Of a stretch of 7,770 nt of DNA, positions 1 through 6,783 are shown piece by piece. The DNA is from UBA1413 sp964395045 (lineage in GTDB: Bacteria; Bacteroidota; Bacteroidia; Bacteroidales; Prolixibacteraceae), in contig CAYNBE010000177.1 in the NCBI GenBank assembly GCA_964395045.1, positions 1 to 7,770 on the forward strand. Reading direction: 5' to 3'. The stretch's first letter is position 1; every line of letters starts with the position of its first letter. Below the pieces are notes generated by a model. That model saw nothing but the letters and a program-made list of their open reading frames with translations, was not told where the DNA came from and did no database searches. Position numbers and translations under genes: made by a program.

Positions 1-45
1 TCGTATGCCATCGTTTAGTTGTGGTTTCAATGTATAGATTACCAT

Positions 46-2187
46 TCAATTAGCCCCGAAAAAAACGATTTCAGCCGAAGCGTTTTCAAAGACAGTTTCA
101 ATTTTCGCATAGCCGCTGTTTGCCCGTTCTACCCGGCTGTTACCCGTAGTGATGAAACTTGTTGTGACCTTATTTTTTGTAATATATGAAAATGCTCCTT
201 TTGAGTTGGCAAAAATCACAACTACTCCTTTGCCTGTTTCAGGATTTATTTTTTCTACTATTTCCGGTGTATCTCCGGGCCTTCCTTTAAAAATAGGGCT
301 TGCAGCCGATACATCATAGCGGACCTGTTTGTATTTTCCCAGGATGTCATGAAACAGGGCAACTCCTTCGGGTGATGTTTTGAGGATTTCGCCCCAGATC
401 GAATTCTGTCCAAGAACCAGCGACGCCAGATTGATGATTTGTGAACTTGCCGGGTTGTCGGGTTGATAATTGGCCAGGAACAGGTTCGAGGGAATCCATT
501 TGTCATATTCAATGACAGAACGCATAAACCAGGTTCGGGCAGGACCAGGCTGGATAAATATGTTCCTGCATCCGTTCGGAAGGATACTTTCACCTCGCGG
601 GCACAAATCATAATTGTGGTAATAAGGGCCGTTGTTCAGGATAAAAAATCTCCCGTTTGCCAAAAATTGTAAACCCACCCCAATCCGGCGTGATTCAGTG
701 ACATCAAAATCGAAGATGGCATCCGGGCAAGCAGTACATACTTTTTCCATGATCTTTCCCAGGTAAACCGGAAGCAGAAATCCATAAGAGTGGTCGCGTT
801 CCGTGAGAGAGTTGTCGGCTGTACCGTGGAAATGCCCAGGGTCGTTGCATCCGGTCTGCCCGACCCCGTCGAGGTAAAAATATCGAATACCCAGTCCGTT
901 ATATAACCTGATTATCGCATCGGCATATTCCTCCCAGTAGGGACTGACCAGGCACATATCGACACTTTCTTCGGTTTCCCATACAAGGGATGCTTCATCG
1001 GGTTTGTTGTTCCAGGTCTTCACACTGTTCTGGTTTTTCAGAAATGCCTGGCTTCTGATTGCAGCTTTTGCAGGATCCATCCAAATCCCCAATTTCATTC
1101 CATAAGATTCAATCTTATCACGGATTAGTGTAAAGCCATCGGGAAAGTTTTTCAGGTTCACGCCCCAGTCACCGGCCCGGTCAAACCAACCGGCGTCAAG
1201 GACATAAAATTCAATTCCCATATCATGGGCACGGTCAATCTCCTTCAGGGTGTATTCCAGGTTCATGGTTGTAAGATACTGACCTCCTGCCCATTTCACC
1301 CTTTCCTGCCGTCCCCAGGTGTTGTAATAAATAAATGGTTTCCGGCTCTCAGTATTCTCTGGCTGATATTTCAGTATGAATGTTCGGAACTGTCCGGCCA
1401 TAACATTTTCATCACCTTCAATAGCTGCAACTTCAAACCAAACAGTCTGGTACCCGTCTGCAGCCTGTCCATCATAATAATTCCCCCTGACAGCTTTTAA
1501 TTCAACAATCTTTTCCGGATTAAAGCGGTATTCCAGAAAATGTTTGGGATACATCGAATCATGTTCGTAGGCAAACATCATGGTTTTCTTCCCGTCGCTC
1601 CCGGTCAGGATGGGACCAACCGCATATGCTGAACAGGAAAAGTCGGAATCGTATACATTTGTTTCTTCCAAATGACAGGAATGAATCATTTCGTTAAAAA
1701 CAGAAAGACTGATTTCTTTTACTTGCGGGAAACGGCTGACTGAGAACGAAAGATATGAAAGATGATCAGCCCCGCCCTTTTTGGTGAGTTTTTGCCCGGC
1801 TGAGGATTTTATTAAATAACAGAATCGTACTACTGGATTATCTGCAGCAATCCGGAACCTTACCTGAAGACGGAGCGATGTATCCGTATGGAAAGCGCCC
1901 TCATAGACATATTCTGTTACGCCATTTCTTAAGGTGACAGGCTTCTTTGTTTCTTTTAAGGCAGACAGCAAAACCGGTGTACTGATGCCGTCGATTTCAA
2001 AAACAGGGAGTTTTATTTCAACAGCTTCCCCTTTCATTTTCAGGTTGTATTTCCAGGAATCAACCGAAGAAGATGGCCATGAGATGGTGAAATGAGGAGT
2101 TTGAATCCTTATTTCCCGATTGTTGTCACAGGAGAGAATCAGACCAGATAATATACCTGCCAGTATGAAAAAGAAAATAGGTTTCAT
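46..2187 (-). CDS. GH36-like (alpha-galactosidase clan) glycoside hydrolase, predicted lipoprotein, 713 aa
   Basis: This is a predicted secreted glycosidase of the GH36/melibiase type. The open frame extends upstream to a GTG at 2268, but I choose the ATG at 2187 because it opens directly onto a lipoprotein signal: MKP, a hydrophobic stretch, then ILSC with the lipid-modified Cys at residue 20. An N-terminal beta-sandwich probably spans about residues 25-275. The TIM barrel begins near NTWGRQE (about 289). It contains VLDAGWF (Asp331), FPDG, GIWMDP (GH36 usually has G-x-W-x-E-P) and YFYLDG, whose Asp440 aligns with the GH36 nucleophile strand. The usual Cys/Gly-rich loop and W-x-S-D acid/base segment are absent; DFDVTESRR (493-501) and ILNNGPYY (516-523) lie there instead. 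A C-terminal beta domain follows. It lies 156 bases downstream of the xylose-isomerase-like gene on the same strand with no clear promoter between, so co-transcription is likely. The fold is secure; alpha-galactosidase activity is not. Confidence 0.85.
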   Translation of the reverse strand: MKPIFFFILAGILSGLILSCDNNREIRIQTPHFTISWPSSSVDSWKYNLKMKGEAVEIKLPVFEIDGISTPVLLSALKETKKPVTLRNGVTEYVYEGAFHTDTSLRLQVRFRIAADNPVVRFCYLIKSSAGQKLTKKGGADHLSYLSFSVSRFPQVKEISLSVFNEMIHSCHLEETNVYDSDFSCSAYAVGPILTGSDGKKTMMFAYEHDSMYPKHFLEYRFNPEKIVELKAVRGNYYDGQAADGYQTVWFEVAAIEGDENVMAGQFRTFILKYQPENTESRKPFIYYNTWGRQERVKWAGGQYLTTMNLEYTLKEIDRAHDMGIEFYVLDAGWFDRAGDWGVNLKNFPDGFTLIRDKIESYGMKLGIWMDPAKAAIRSQAFLKNQNSVKTWNNKPDEASLVWETEESVDMCLVSPYWEEYADAIIRLYNGLGIRYFYLDGVGQTGCNDPGHFHGTADNSLTERDHSYGFLLPVYLGKIMEKVCTACPDAIFDFDVTESRRIGVGLQFLANGRFFILNNGPYYHNYDLCPRGESILPNGCRNIFIQPGPARTWFMRSVIEYDKWIPSNLFLANYQPDNPASSQIINLASLVLGQNSIWGEILKTSPEGVALFHDILGKYKQVRYDVSAASPIFKGRPGDTPEIVEKINPETGKGVVVIFANSKGAFSYITKNKVTTSFITTGNSRVERANSGYAKIETVFENASAEIVFFGAN

Positions 2188-2343
2188 ATTCGTTATGAGA
2201 ATCAATTTCCTCCCGCTTATATCCGGGGGACCAATTTTGGCTTCTCCCTTTCTTCGCCTGCTTTTCACCTGAAGATAGCACTCATGAACACAATCAGGTA
2301 TCCCTTGGGCTTTGGGATATTCATCGTTTCACTTCCTGTTCAA

Positions 2344-3375
2344 TCAACCAATGAGATGACGGATAATGTATAAATCAAGCTCTTCGTAATCTCTTTCAGC
2401 GATCATTTTATTCATTTCATTTTCATCAATGCTTCTGGATATTTCCAAAAGACGTAGAAAAACTGACCGGCTGTTTGACAGGTGTTTAGTCGAAACTTCA
2501 AACTTTTGAGTACGCATCGCTTTCACATCCAGACCTACAAATTCACCTTTCTGTCCGTAATCGTGCCTGTCAAGGATACGTACCTGGTTGAAAGCCCTGC
2601 GGATATCAACCGAACCGAATGATTTATCCTGGTCAAATTTCAATCCATTCTGGTCGTTCAGGTGAACGGTCCAGAGTTTTTTAAAAGCGAGGGCATAACC
2701 CATTTCATCCGATGGGTCGAGTCCGGCAAGAATTGCATGGGCGCTTTCTATATTTACACCCACCCGTTTGGGGTCGGAACACAACAAACCCAACGCGATT
2801 GCATGGCCGGTTGTCGGGATGTACGTATGGTCCATCGGCTCATTCGGTTTGGGTTCAATGCAAATTCTTGCTTTTGGGTCATAATCCAGCATCTGGTTGA
2901 TCGCTTCCACTATTCTTTCAGTGGCTGTTTTGCTGTCTTTCGATTCGCGTATATAAGTACCTTCCCTTGCCAACCACAATACAATCAAATCGGTTCCAAG
3001 TGCATTGGCGATATCAATTGTCCGTTTACTCCTTTCGATGGCATAATTCCTGCAACCGGGGTCATTCGATGTATATCCGCCATCAATTGTACGCTCATCT
3101 TCCCATAACCTGGGTGCGACAAATTCAGCTATCAAACCATGATCGTCCAGTGCTTTTTTGATTTCAGCTGCTTTGCTGATGATTTGTTGTGGAGTCAGGT
3201 CGTTCAGTTCCGGAACGGCATCGTCGTCGTGAAACTGAATTCCGTCGAACCCTAAATTTTTATAAAGGTCCAGCTTTTCGCGGAAGCTTTTTGATTTCCT
3301 GACAGCAGGGCCAAAAGGGTCGGCTCCCTCATGGATATTCCAGGGGCCAAATGTAAATCTGAATGTTCCAGCCAT
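2344..3375 (-). CDS. Xylose-isomerase-like TIM-barrel sugar isomerase, 343 aa
   Basis: This is a cytoplasmic ketose/aldose isomerase-type protein resembling the short, Streptomyces-type xylose isomerases (about 388 aa), but shorter. The N-terminal FTFGPW and DPFG motifs, HDDD (catalytic-base His49), GGYTSND, W134 with REG, and EPKPNEP (Glu174, Lys176) all match that family. Metal ligands can be followed by alignment: Glu174, Glu210 and His213 (in NIESAH), Asp248 and Asp250 (in KFDQD), and Asp283. The exception is position 238, where the family's I-D-L-N-G motif reads V-H-L-N-D, putting His in place of a metal-1 Asp. An H-x-N-D motif at this place recalls L-rhamnose isomerases. The start ATG at 3375 places FTFGPW at the expected distance from the N-terminus. 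The gene lies downstream of the interrupted AraC gene and upstream of the glycosidase; a promoter candidate sits 50-81 bases upstream. The true substrate may not be xylose, so I give no gene symbol. Confidence 0.88.
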   Translation of the reverse strand: MAGTFRFTFGPWNIHEGADPFGPAVRKSKSFREKLDLYKNLGFDGIQFHDDDAVPELNDLTPQQIISKAAEIKKALDDHGLIAEFVAPRLWEDERTIDGGYTSNDPGCRNYAIERSKRTIDIANALGTDLIVLWLAREGTYIRESKDSKTATERIVEAINQMLDYDPKARICIEPKPNEPMDHTYIPTTGHAIALGLLCSDPKRVGVNIESAHAILAGLDPSDEMGYALAFKKLWTVHLNDQNGLKFDQDKSFGSVDIRRAFNQVRILDRHDYGQKGEFVGLDVKAMRTQKFEVSTKHLSNSRSVFLRLLEISRSIDENEMNKMIAERDYEELDLYIIRHLIG

Positions 3376-3424
3376 AATATTAACTTAATAAAAAGATTAG
3401 ATTATATTTTATATCAACTGTTTG

Positions 3425-3456
3425 TAAAAGTAGAACGGGGCAGGTTGTTTTTCAAA
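3425..3456 (-). promoter_or_regulatory. Candidate Bacteroidota-type promoter for the xylose-isomerase-like gene
   Basis: Read on the minus strand, TTTG (3453-3456) is followed by exactly 20 bases and then TACTTTTA (3425-3432). The Bacteroidota consensus is TTTG, 19-21 bases, TAnnTTTG, so the -33 element and spacing fit and the -7 element has one mismatch in its last base. Transcription would start near 3418, giving a leader of about 40 bases. It would let the isomerase and glycosidase genes be expressed separately from the regulator. It is a short motif in AT-rich DNA and is not proven. Confidence 0.4.
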
Positions 3457-3525
3457 CTATGTTAACAGAGTGTAATTTTTTGGCAATATTATTCAATCGG
3501 AGCAGTGGCAAATAACAGGCCGGGA

Positions 3526-4392
3526 TTATTCGTTTGCATATGAATATAGATTCCTGAATTGCCTTGGAGTAAGGTTATTGATGTTTTTAAAAGTGCGGTT
3601 AAAGTAAGTCAGGTTATGAAAGCCGCATTGAGAGCAAATGTCATTTATTCTTAAATCGGTGTTGATCAACATTTTCTGGGCTTGTGTAATTCTAAGTTCA
3701 TTTATGTAACGGGTAAAGGTTTTTTCAGTTTTGTGTTTGAAATACCTTGAAAAAGCGGACGTACACATCCCCGACATTTCAACGGCATTCTTATAAATGT
3801 TTTCTTCCGGGAAATTGATTTCCACGTAATCGATAATTTTATTGACCAATCCGTCGTTAAGTTTGTAATAATGTTTTTTTACCCATCTGGCAGATAGCAT
3901 TTTATAATCAGTACACTTCGACAAATAATCTAAAATTGAAAGCAGGTCCAGTACACTTTTCAACCCTTTATTGAATGACAGTTTTTTGATAATTGAAACC
4001 ACTTCAGGCGAAGGCTTATAAATTTGGATACCGGCTTCAGCATTTGCCAGCAGTTTATTCAATAAAACAGCCTCTTTCCTTTCAAGGAACGAATTGCCTA
4101 AAAATTCTTTTTTAAAGAGGATGACTGTTGCTTTTGCTTTTTTATTGATGGAATTCGAAGTTTTATTGTTTTTAAAGCAATGCACCAGCTTTGGGGCAAA
4201 AATAAAAAGGTTGCCTCATTCAAAATCAACAATATTATTCCCGACATAGAGTTTGCCGTTGCTTTCTTCTATGTAAGCAATTTCATATTCCAGGTGGAAG
4301 TGCCTTGGCGATGTAAAATTGTCCTGCCTGTAATGCCTGGTCATGAAAGTAATATTCTCCTTCGAAGTAAGTTTTTCTTCACTTATTTCCAT
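3526..4392 (-). pseudogene. AraC-family transcriptional regulator interrupted by one in-frame TGA
   Basis: Read from the ATG at 4392, one reading frame encodes a 288-codon AraC regulator of ordinary length, except that codon 59 (4218-4216) is TGA. Before it is the start of a cupin sensor domain: RHFHLEYEIAYIEESNGK (residues 30-47), then GNNIVDFE. Immediately after it the cupin continues in the same frame as GNLFIFAPKLVHCF. The DNA-binding half is complete: a first helix-turn-helix around 202-222 (SAFSRYFK), a second around 249-269 (INDICSQCGF, NRTFK), and the closing LTPRQFR. No frame change is needed, so the lesion is a single nonsense codon. A GTG at 4185 could start a 219-residue product lacking most of the sensor. 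The gene diverges from the aminotransferase gene and would be expected to control its neighbours. It is either a recent pseudogene, a sequencing error, or less likely a readthrough case; at least two other genes here end in TGA, so TGA is a normal stop. Confidence 0.8.
4216..4218 (-). other. In-frame TGA within the AraC cupin domain
   Basis: On the minus strand the codons read GAT TTT GAA TGA GGC AAC, that is D-F-E-stop-G-N. The flanking residues fit the usual strand-turn-strand of AraC cupin domains, where a Gly-Asp or Gly-Asn pair follows the turn. One base change from GGA, AGA, CGA, TTA, TCA or TGG/TGC-type codons would produce the stop. I checked each codon from 4392 to the TGA and the frame is continuous. 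Confidence 0.85.
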
Positions 4393-4447
4393 AAAATCAA
4401 ACGATTATATAAACAAACAACATAAGATTTAATAAACTCGATTACCT

Positions 4448-4455
4448 CAAACTTA
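4448..4455 (-). promoter_or_regulatory. Candidate -7 element for the AraC gene
   Basis: The minus strand reads TAAGTTTG, an exact match to the Bacteroidota TAnnTTTG element, 55 bases upstream of the ATG at 4392. I find no TTTG at the usual 19-21 base spacing upstream; the nearest lies only 11 bases away. The predicted leader would be about 50 bases. Confidence 0.35.
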
Positions 4456-4495
4456 TACAATATTAACAAAAATCTTTTAAGCTGTCTTCAAAATT

Positions 4496-4503
4496 TAGCT
4501 TTG
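4496..4503 (+). promoter_or_regulatory. Candidate -7 element for the aminotransferase-isomerase-permease operon
   Basis: TAGCTTTG matches TAnnTTTG exactly. It sits 70 bases upstream of the aminotransferase ATG at 4574 and points towards it. No good -33 TTTG is visible at 19-21 bases, which would fit a promoter that depends on an activator such as the adjacent AraC protein, although that link is inference. Transcription would start near 4510, leaving a leader of about 60 bases. Confidence 0.4.
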
Positions 4504-4573
4504 TAAACATGATTCAGGAGGTAGCCAAAAATAAAAAAGGATTCGGAAATCATTAAATAAAAAATCAGGAACA

Positions 4574-5881
4574 ATGGAAAGGAAAGTTAGCAAATTAGCA
4601 ATTGACGGGGGAAATAAGGCAAAAACAACTCCGAATATCCCCATGTATCCGGGTGGATTGGAAATAAGCGATGAAGAAAAAAAGGCGGTGATGCAGGTAC
4701 TGGACGATAAATACCTGTTCCGCTATTATGGACCAGCAGATGTTGAATCAAAGGTGAAGCTTTTTGAGGAGGAATTTTCTTCAAAAATGGGTGTGCGGCA
4801 TACCCTGGCCACCAATTCATGTACATCGGCTTTGATTTGTTCACTTGTAGCATTGGGTATAGGACCCGGCGATGAGGTAATTGTTCCCGGTTATACATTT
4901 TTTGCATCCTGTGCAGCGATTGTTGCGGCAAAAGCCATTCCTGTCATTGCCGAAGTCGACGAAAGCCTGACACTCGATCCTGAAGATGTGGAAAAGAAAA
5001 TTTCACCGCGCACAAAAGCGATTATTGCCGTGCACATGCGGGGTGTCCCCTGCCATATGGACCGGATTCTTGCCATTGCCGCAAAATACAATTTAAAAGT
5101 AATCGAAGATGTTGCCCAGTCGACAGGAGGCAGCTTCAAGGGTAAACGCCTGGGAAGCCTTGGGGATATGGGAGCATATAGTTTTCAGTATCATAAAATC
5201 ATTACCTCCGGAGAGGGGGGGGCAGTTGCCACCAACGATATGATGCTCTATGAAAGGGCCATGTCGTATCATGATGCTGCTGCCTGCTGGCGTCCGGGAG
5301 GGCCTGAAAAAAGGTTTGCAAAAGCCCGTTACAATGGTGAGCTTTTTCCTGGCGTAAATTACCGGATGAACGAAATTTCGGGCGCTATCCTGAGGGTACA
5401 GTTAGGGCGGCTCGATGGGCTGCTGGCGAAAATGCGACAGAATAAAGCGCGGATTAAAAATGCCATCAGCGGGATTGAAGGAATTGAGTTCAGGAGGCTG
5501 AATGATCCTGAAGGTGATACCGGGATTGTACTGATCTTTTTCCTTCCTGATCCTGAAATTACCGGCAAATTTGCTGAAGCGCTGAAAGCAGAAGGCATTG
5601 CTGCATCATCGATGCACAATAAAAGCGTACCCGACTGGCATGTTTACAGCCACTGGGATATGATCATCAACAAATGGACTGCGACCCAGGAAGGTTGCCC
5701 CTATACCTGCCCGCATTATCTGAATAAAGGCGGCAACGTTCACTATAGCAGCGACATGAATCCCAACACAATCGGCCTACTTCAAAAATCGGTGCACATC
5801 GATATCCCGCCACAAATGACTGGCGATGATTGTGATATGATAGCTGAAGGGATACTGAAAGTAGCGGCTGCCTATCTATAA
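4574..5881 (+). CDS. DegT/DnrJ/EryC1/StrS-family PLP-dependent aminotransferase, 435 aa
   Basis: This is a cytoplasmic fold-type I aminotransferase of the family that installs or removes amino groups on keto-sugars, inososes and related rings. Family landmarks run in order: an N-terminal LAIDGG, NSCTSAL (81-87, phosphate and ring binding), GDEVIVPGYTF, EDVAQ (Asp179 for the PLP pyridine nitrogen, Gln182), and YSFQYHK, in which Lys208 is the predicted Schiff-base lysine, followed by GEGGAVATND. NYRMNEISG (262-270) and a C-terminal HIDIPPQMT complete the core. The catalytic residues are intact and the length is typical or slightly long. The LAIDGG opening resembles the group containing scyllo-inosose and AHBA-type enzymes, but this is too little to name a substrate. 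It is first in a plus-strand operon, 61 bases before the isomerase-like gene with no promoter motif between, and diverges from the AraC gene. An AGGAACA lies just before the ATG. Direction of reaction, biosynthetic or catabolic, is unknown. Confidence 0.93.
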   Translation: MERKVSKLAIDGGNKAKTTPNIPMYPGGLEISDEEKKAVMQVLDDKYLFRYYGPADVESKVKLFEEEFSSKMGVRHTLATNSCTSALICSLVALGIGPGDEVIVPGYTFFASCAAIVAAKAIPVIAEVDESLTLDPEDVEKKISPRTKAIIAVHMRGVPCHMDRILAIAAKYNLKVIEDVAQSTGGSFKGKRLGSLGDMGAYSFQYHKIITSGEGGAVATNDMMLYERAMSYHDAAACWRPGGPEKRFAKARYNGELFPGVNYRMNEISGAILRVQLGRLDGLLAKMRQNKARIKNAISGIEGIEFRRLNDPEGDTGIVLIFFLPDPEITGKFAEALKAEGIAASSMHNKSVPDWHVYSHWDMIINKWTATQEGCPYTCPHYLNKGGNVHYSSDMNPNTIGLLQKSVHIDIPPQMTGDDCDMIAEGILKVAAAYL

Positions 5882-5942
5882 CCAGTTTTTTTATAATACA
5901 ATTAATCCTTAGAAAACTAACTCATTAAAATACTAAGATGTC

Positions 5943-6752
5943 ATGCTGAAAACGGATATTTGCATTGAACCTTTGTTCCCCGGGCTGAATTCACCTGAAA
6001 AAATCAGGAAGATTGCTGAAACAGGTTTCAAAGCAGTGGAGTTCTGGTTTTGGGACTATGAATTCGACGGACAGAACCTGATCCCTGTCCCCAAAAACAT
6101 CGATGAAATAGCTGCAATCATTTCCGATCTGGATTTGGTAGTCAACGATATTGTTGTTAATTCATCCGATGGCGCGATAGGCGGCTCGCTAACCAATATA
6201 AAGGATAAAGCCAGGTACCTTGTGCGTCTGGAAGAAACGATAGCCATCGCGAAAAGGCTGAAATGCAATAAAATGATTACCTGCACAGGTAATATACAGG
6301 AAAGTGTTTCAATGGAAGATCAGCATGAGGCAATCATCGAAACGCTTTCCTGTGCTGCAGAGATTGCAGAAAAAGAAGGGATGATCCTGTTGCTGGAAGC
6401 ATTAAATTCAACAATCGACCATCCGGGTTATTTTCTTACCTCATCGAAAAAGGGATTTGATATTGTAAAACAGATCAACTCCCCGAACCTGAAGCTGTTG
6501 TTCGATGTTTACCACATGCAGATCATGGAAGGGAATCTGGTAAATACCATTAAAAACAATATCGATTATATCGGCCATTTTCATTCAGCAAACCTACCGG
6601 GGAGGAATGAACTTTATTCAGGTGAAATCAACTACCGTTTTATTCTGGAAGAAATCGGGAAAACCCGATATAACGGCTATTTTGGCCTGGAATACTGGCC
6701 GGTTGGTGACTCTGCAGAATCGCTGAAAAAATCGATGGAGTTTTTGAAATAG
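5943..6752 (+). CDS. Hydroxypyruvate-isomerase-like TIM-barrel protein, 269 aa
   Basis: This is an AP-endonuclease-2/xylose-isomerase-type TIM barrel closest by eye to hydroxypyruvate isomerase, which converts hydroxypyruvate and tartronate semialdehyde. Supporting segments are LLLEALNS (Glu152), PGYFLTS, NLKLLFDVYHMQIMEGNL (Asp188), PGR (219-221), SGEINY and GLEYWP (Glu250). Glu152 and Glu250 correspond to the paired catalytic, metal-binding glutamates of the family. At the fourth ligand position the sequence is GHFHSA (His214), where hydroxypyruvate isomerases usually have Gln; His is the residue in D-tagatose/psicose 3-epimerases. The length is usual. The start is the ATG at 5943; an ATG at 5938 reaches a stop after three codons. 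It lies 61 bases after the aminotransferase gene and 31 before the permease gene, so the three are probably one operon. An isomerase or 3-epimerase acting on a small keto-compound is likely, but the exact reaction is open and I do not assign hyi. Confidence 0.88.
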   Translation: MLKTDICIEPLFPGLNSPEKIRKIAETGFKAVEFWFWDYEFDGQNLIPVPKNIDEIAAIISDLDLVVNDIVVNSSDGAIGGSLTNIKDKARYLVRLEETIAIAKRLKCNKMITCTGNIQESVSMEDQHEAIIETLSCAAEIAEKEGMILLLEALNSTIDHPGYFLTSSKKGFDIVKQINSPNLKLLFDVYHMQIMEGNLVNTIKNNIDYIGHFHSANLPGRNELYSGEINYRFILEEIGKTRYNGYFGLEYWPVGDSAESLKKSMEFLK

Positions 6753-6783
6753 AATGTGAACCGATTACTCTTTTTGAGAACCT

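Noticed and set aside
1..45. The end of another gene at the left edge.
   Set aside because: The 45 bases after the glycosidase stop are too short and show no motif in any frame that I can support.
2188..2268. An N-terminal extension of 27 residues on the glycosidase, starting at a GTG (2268).
   Set aside because: The extension is basic and hydrophilic and would bury the lipoprotein signal peptide. The ATG at 2187 gives a standard signal with a Cys at residue 20.
4216..4218. Recoding of TGA as an amino acid in this organism.
   Set aside because: The glycosidase and xylose-isomerase-like genes both end in TGA at family-appropriate lengths, and tryptophans in the conserved motifs use TGG. A genome-wide recoding is not supported.
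4180..4425. A plus-strand open frame of 81 codons opposite the 5' part of the AraC gene.
   Set aside because: It is antisense to the cupin-coding segment, whose family motifs on the minus strand explain the region; the plus-strand product shows no recognisable features.
5882..5942. An intrinsic terminator after the aminotransferase gene, suggested by a run of seven T at 5885-5891.
   Set aside because: I see no GC-rich hairpin before the T-run, and the next gene follows within 61 bases on the same strand.
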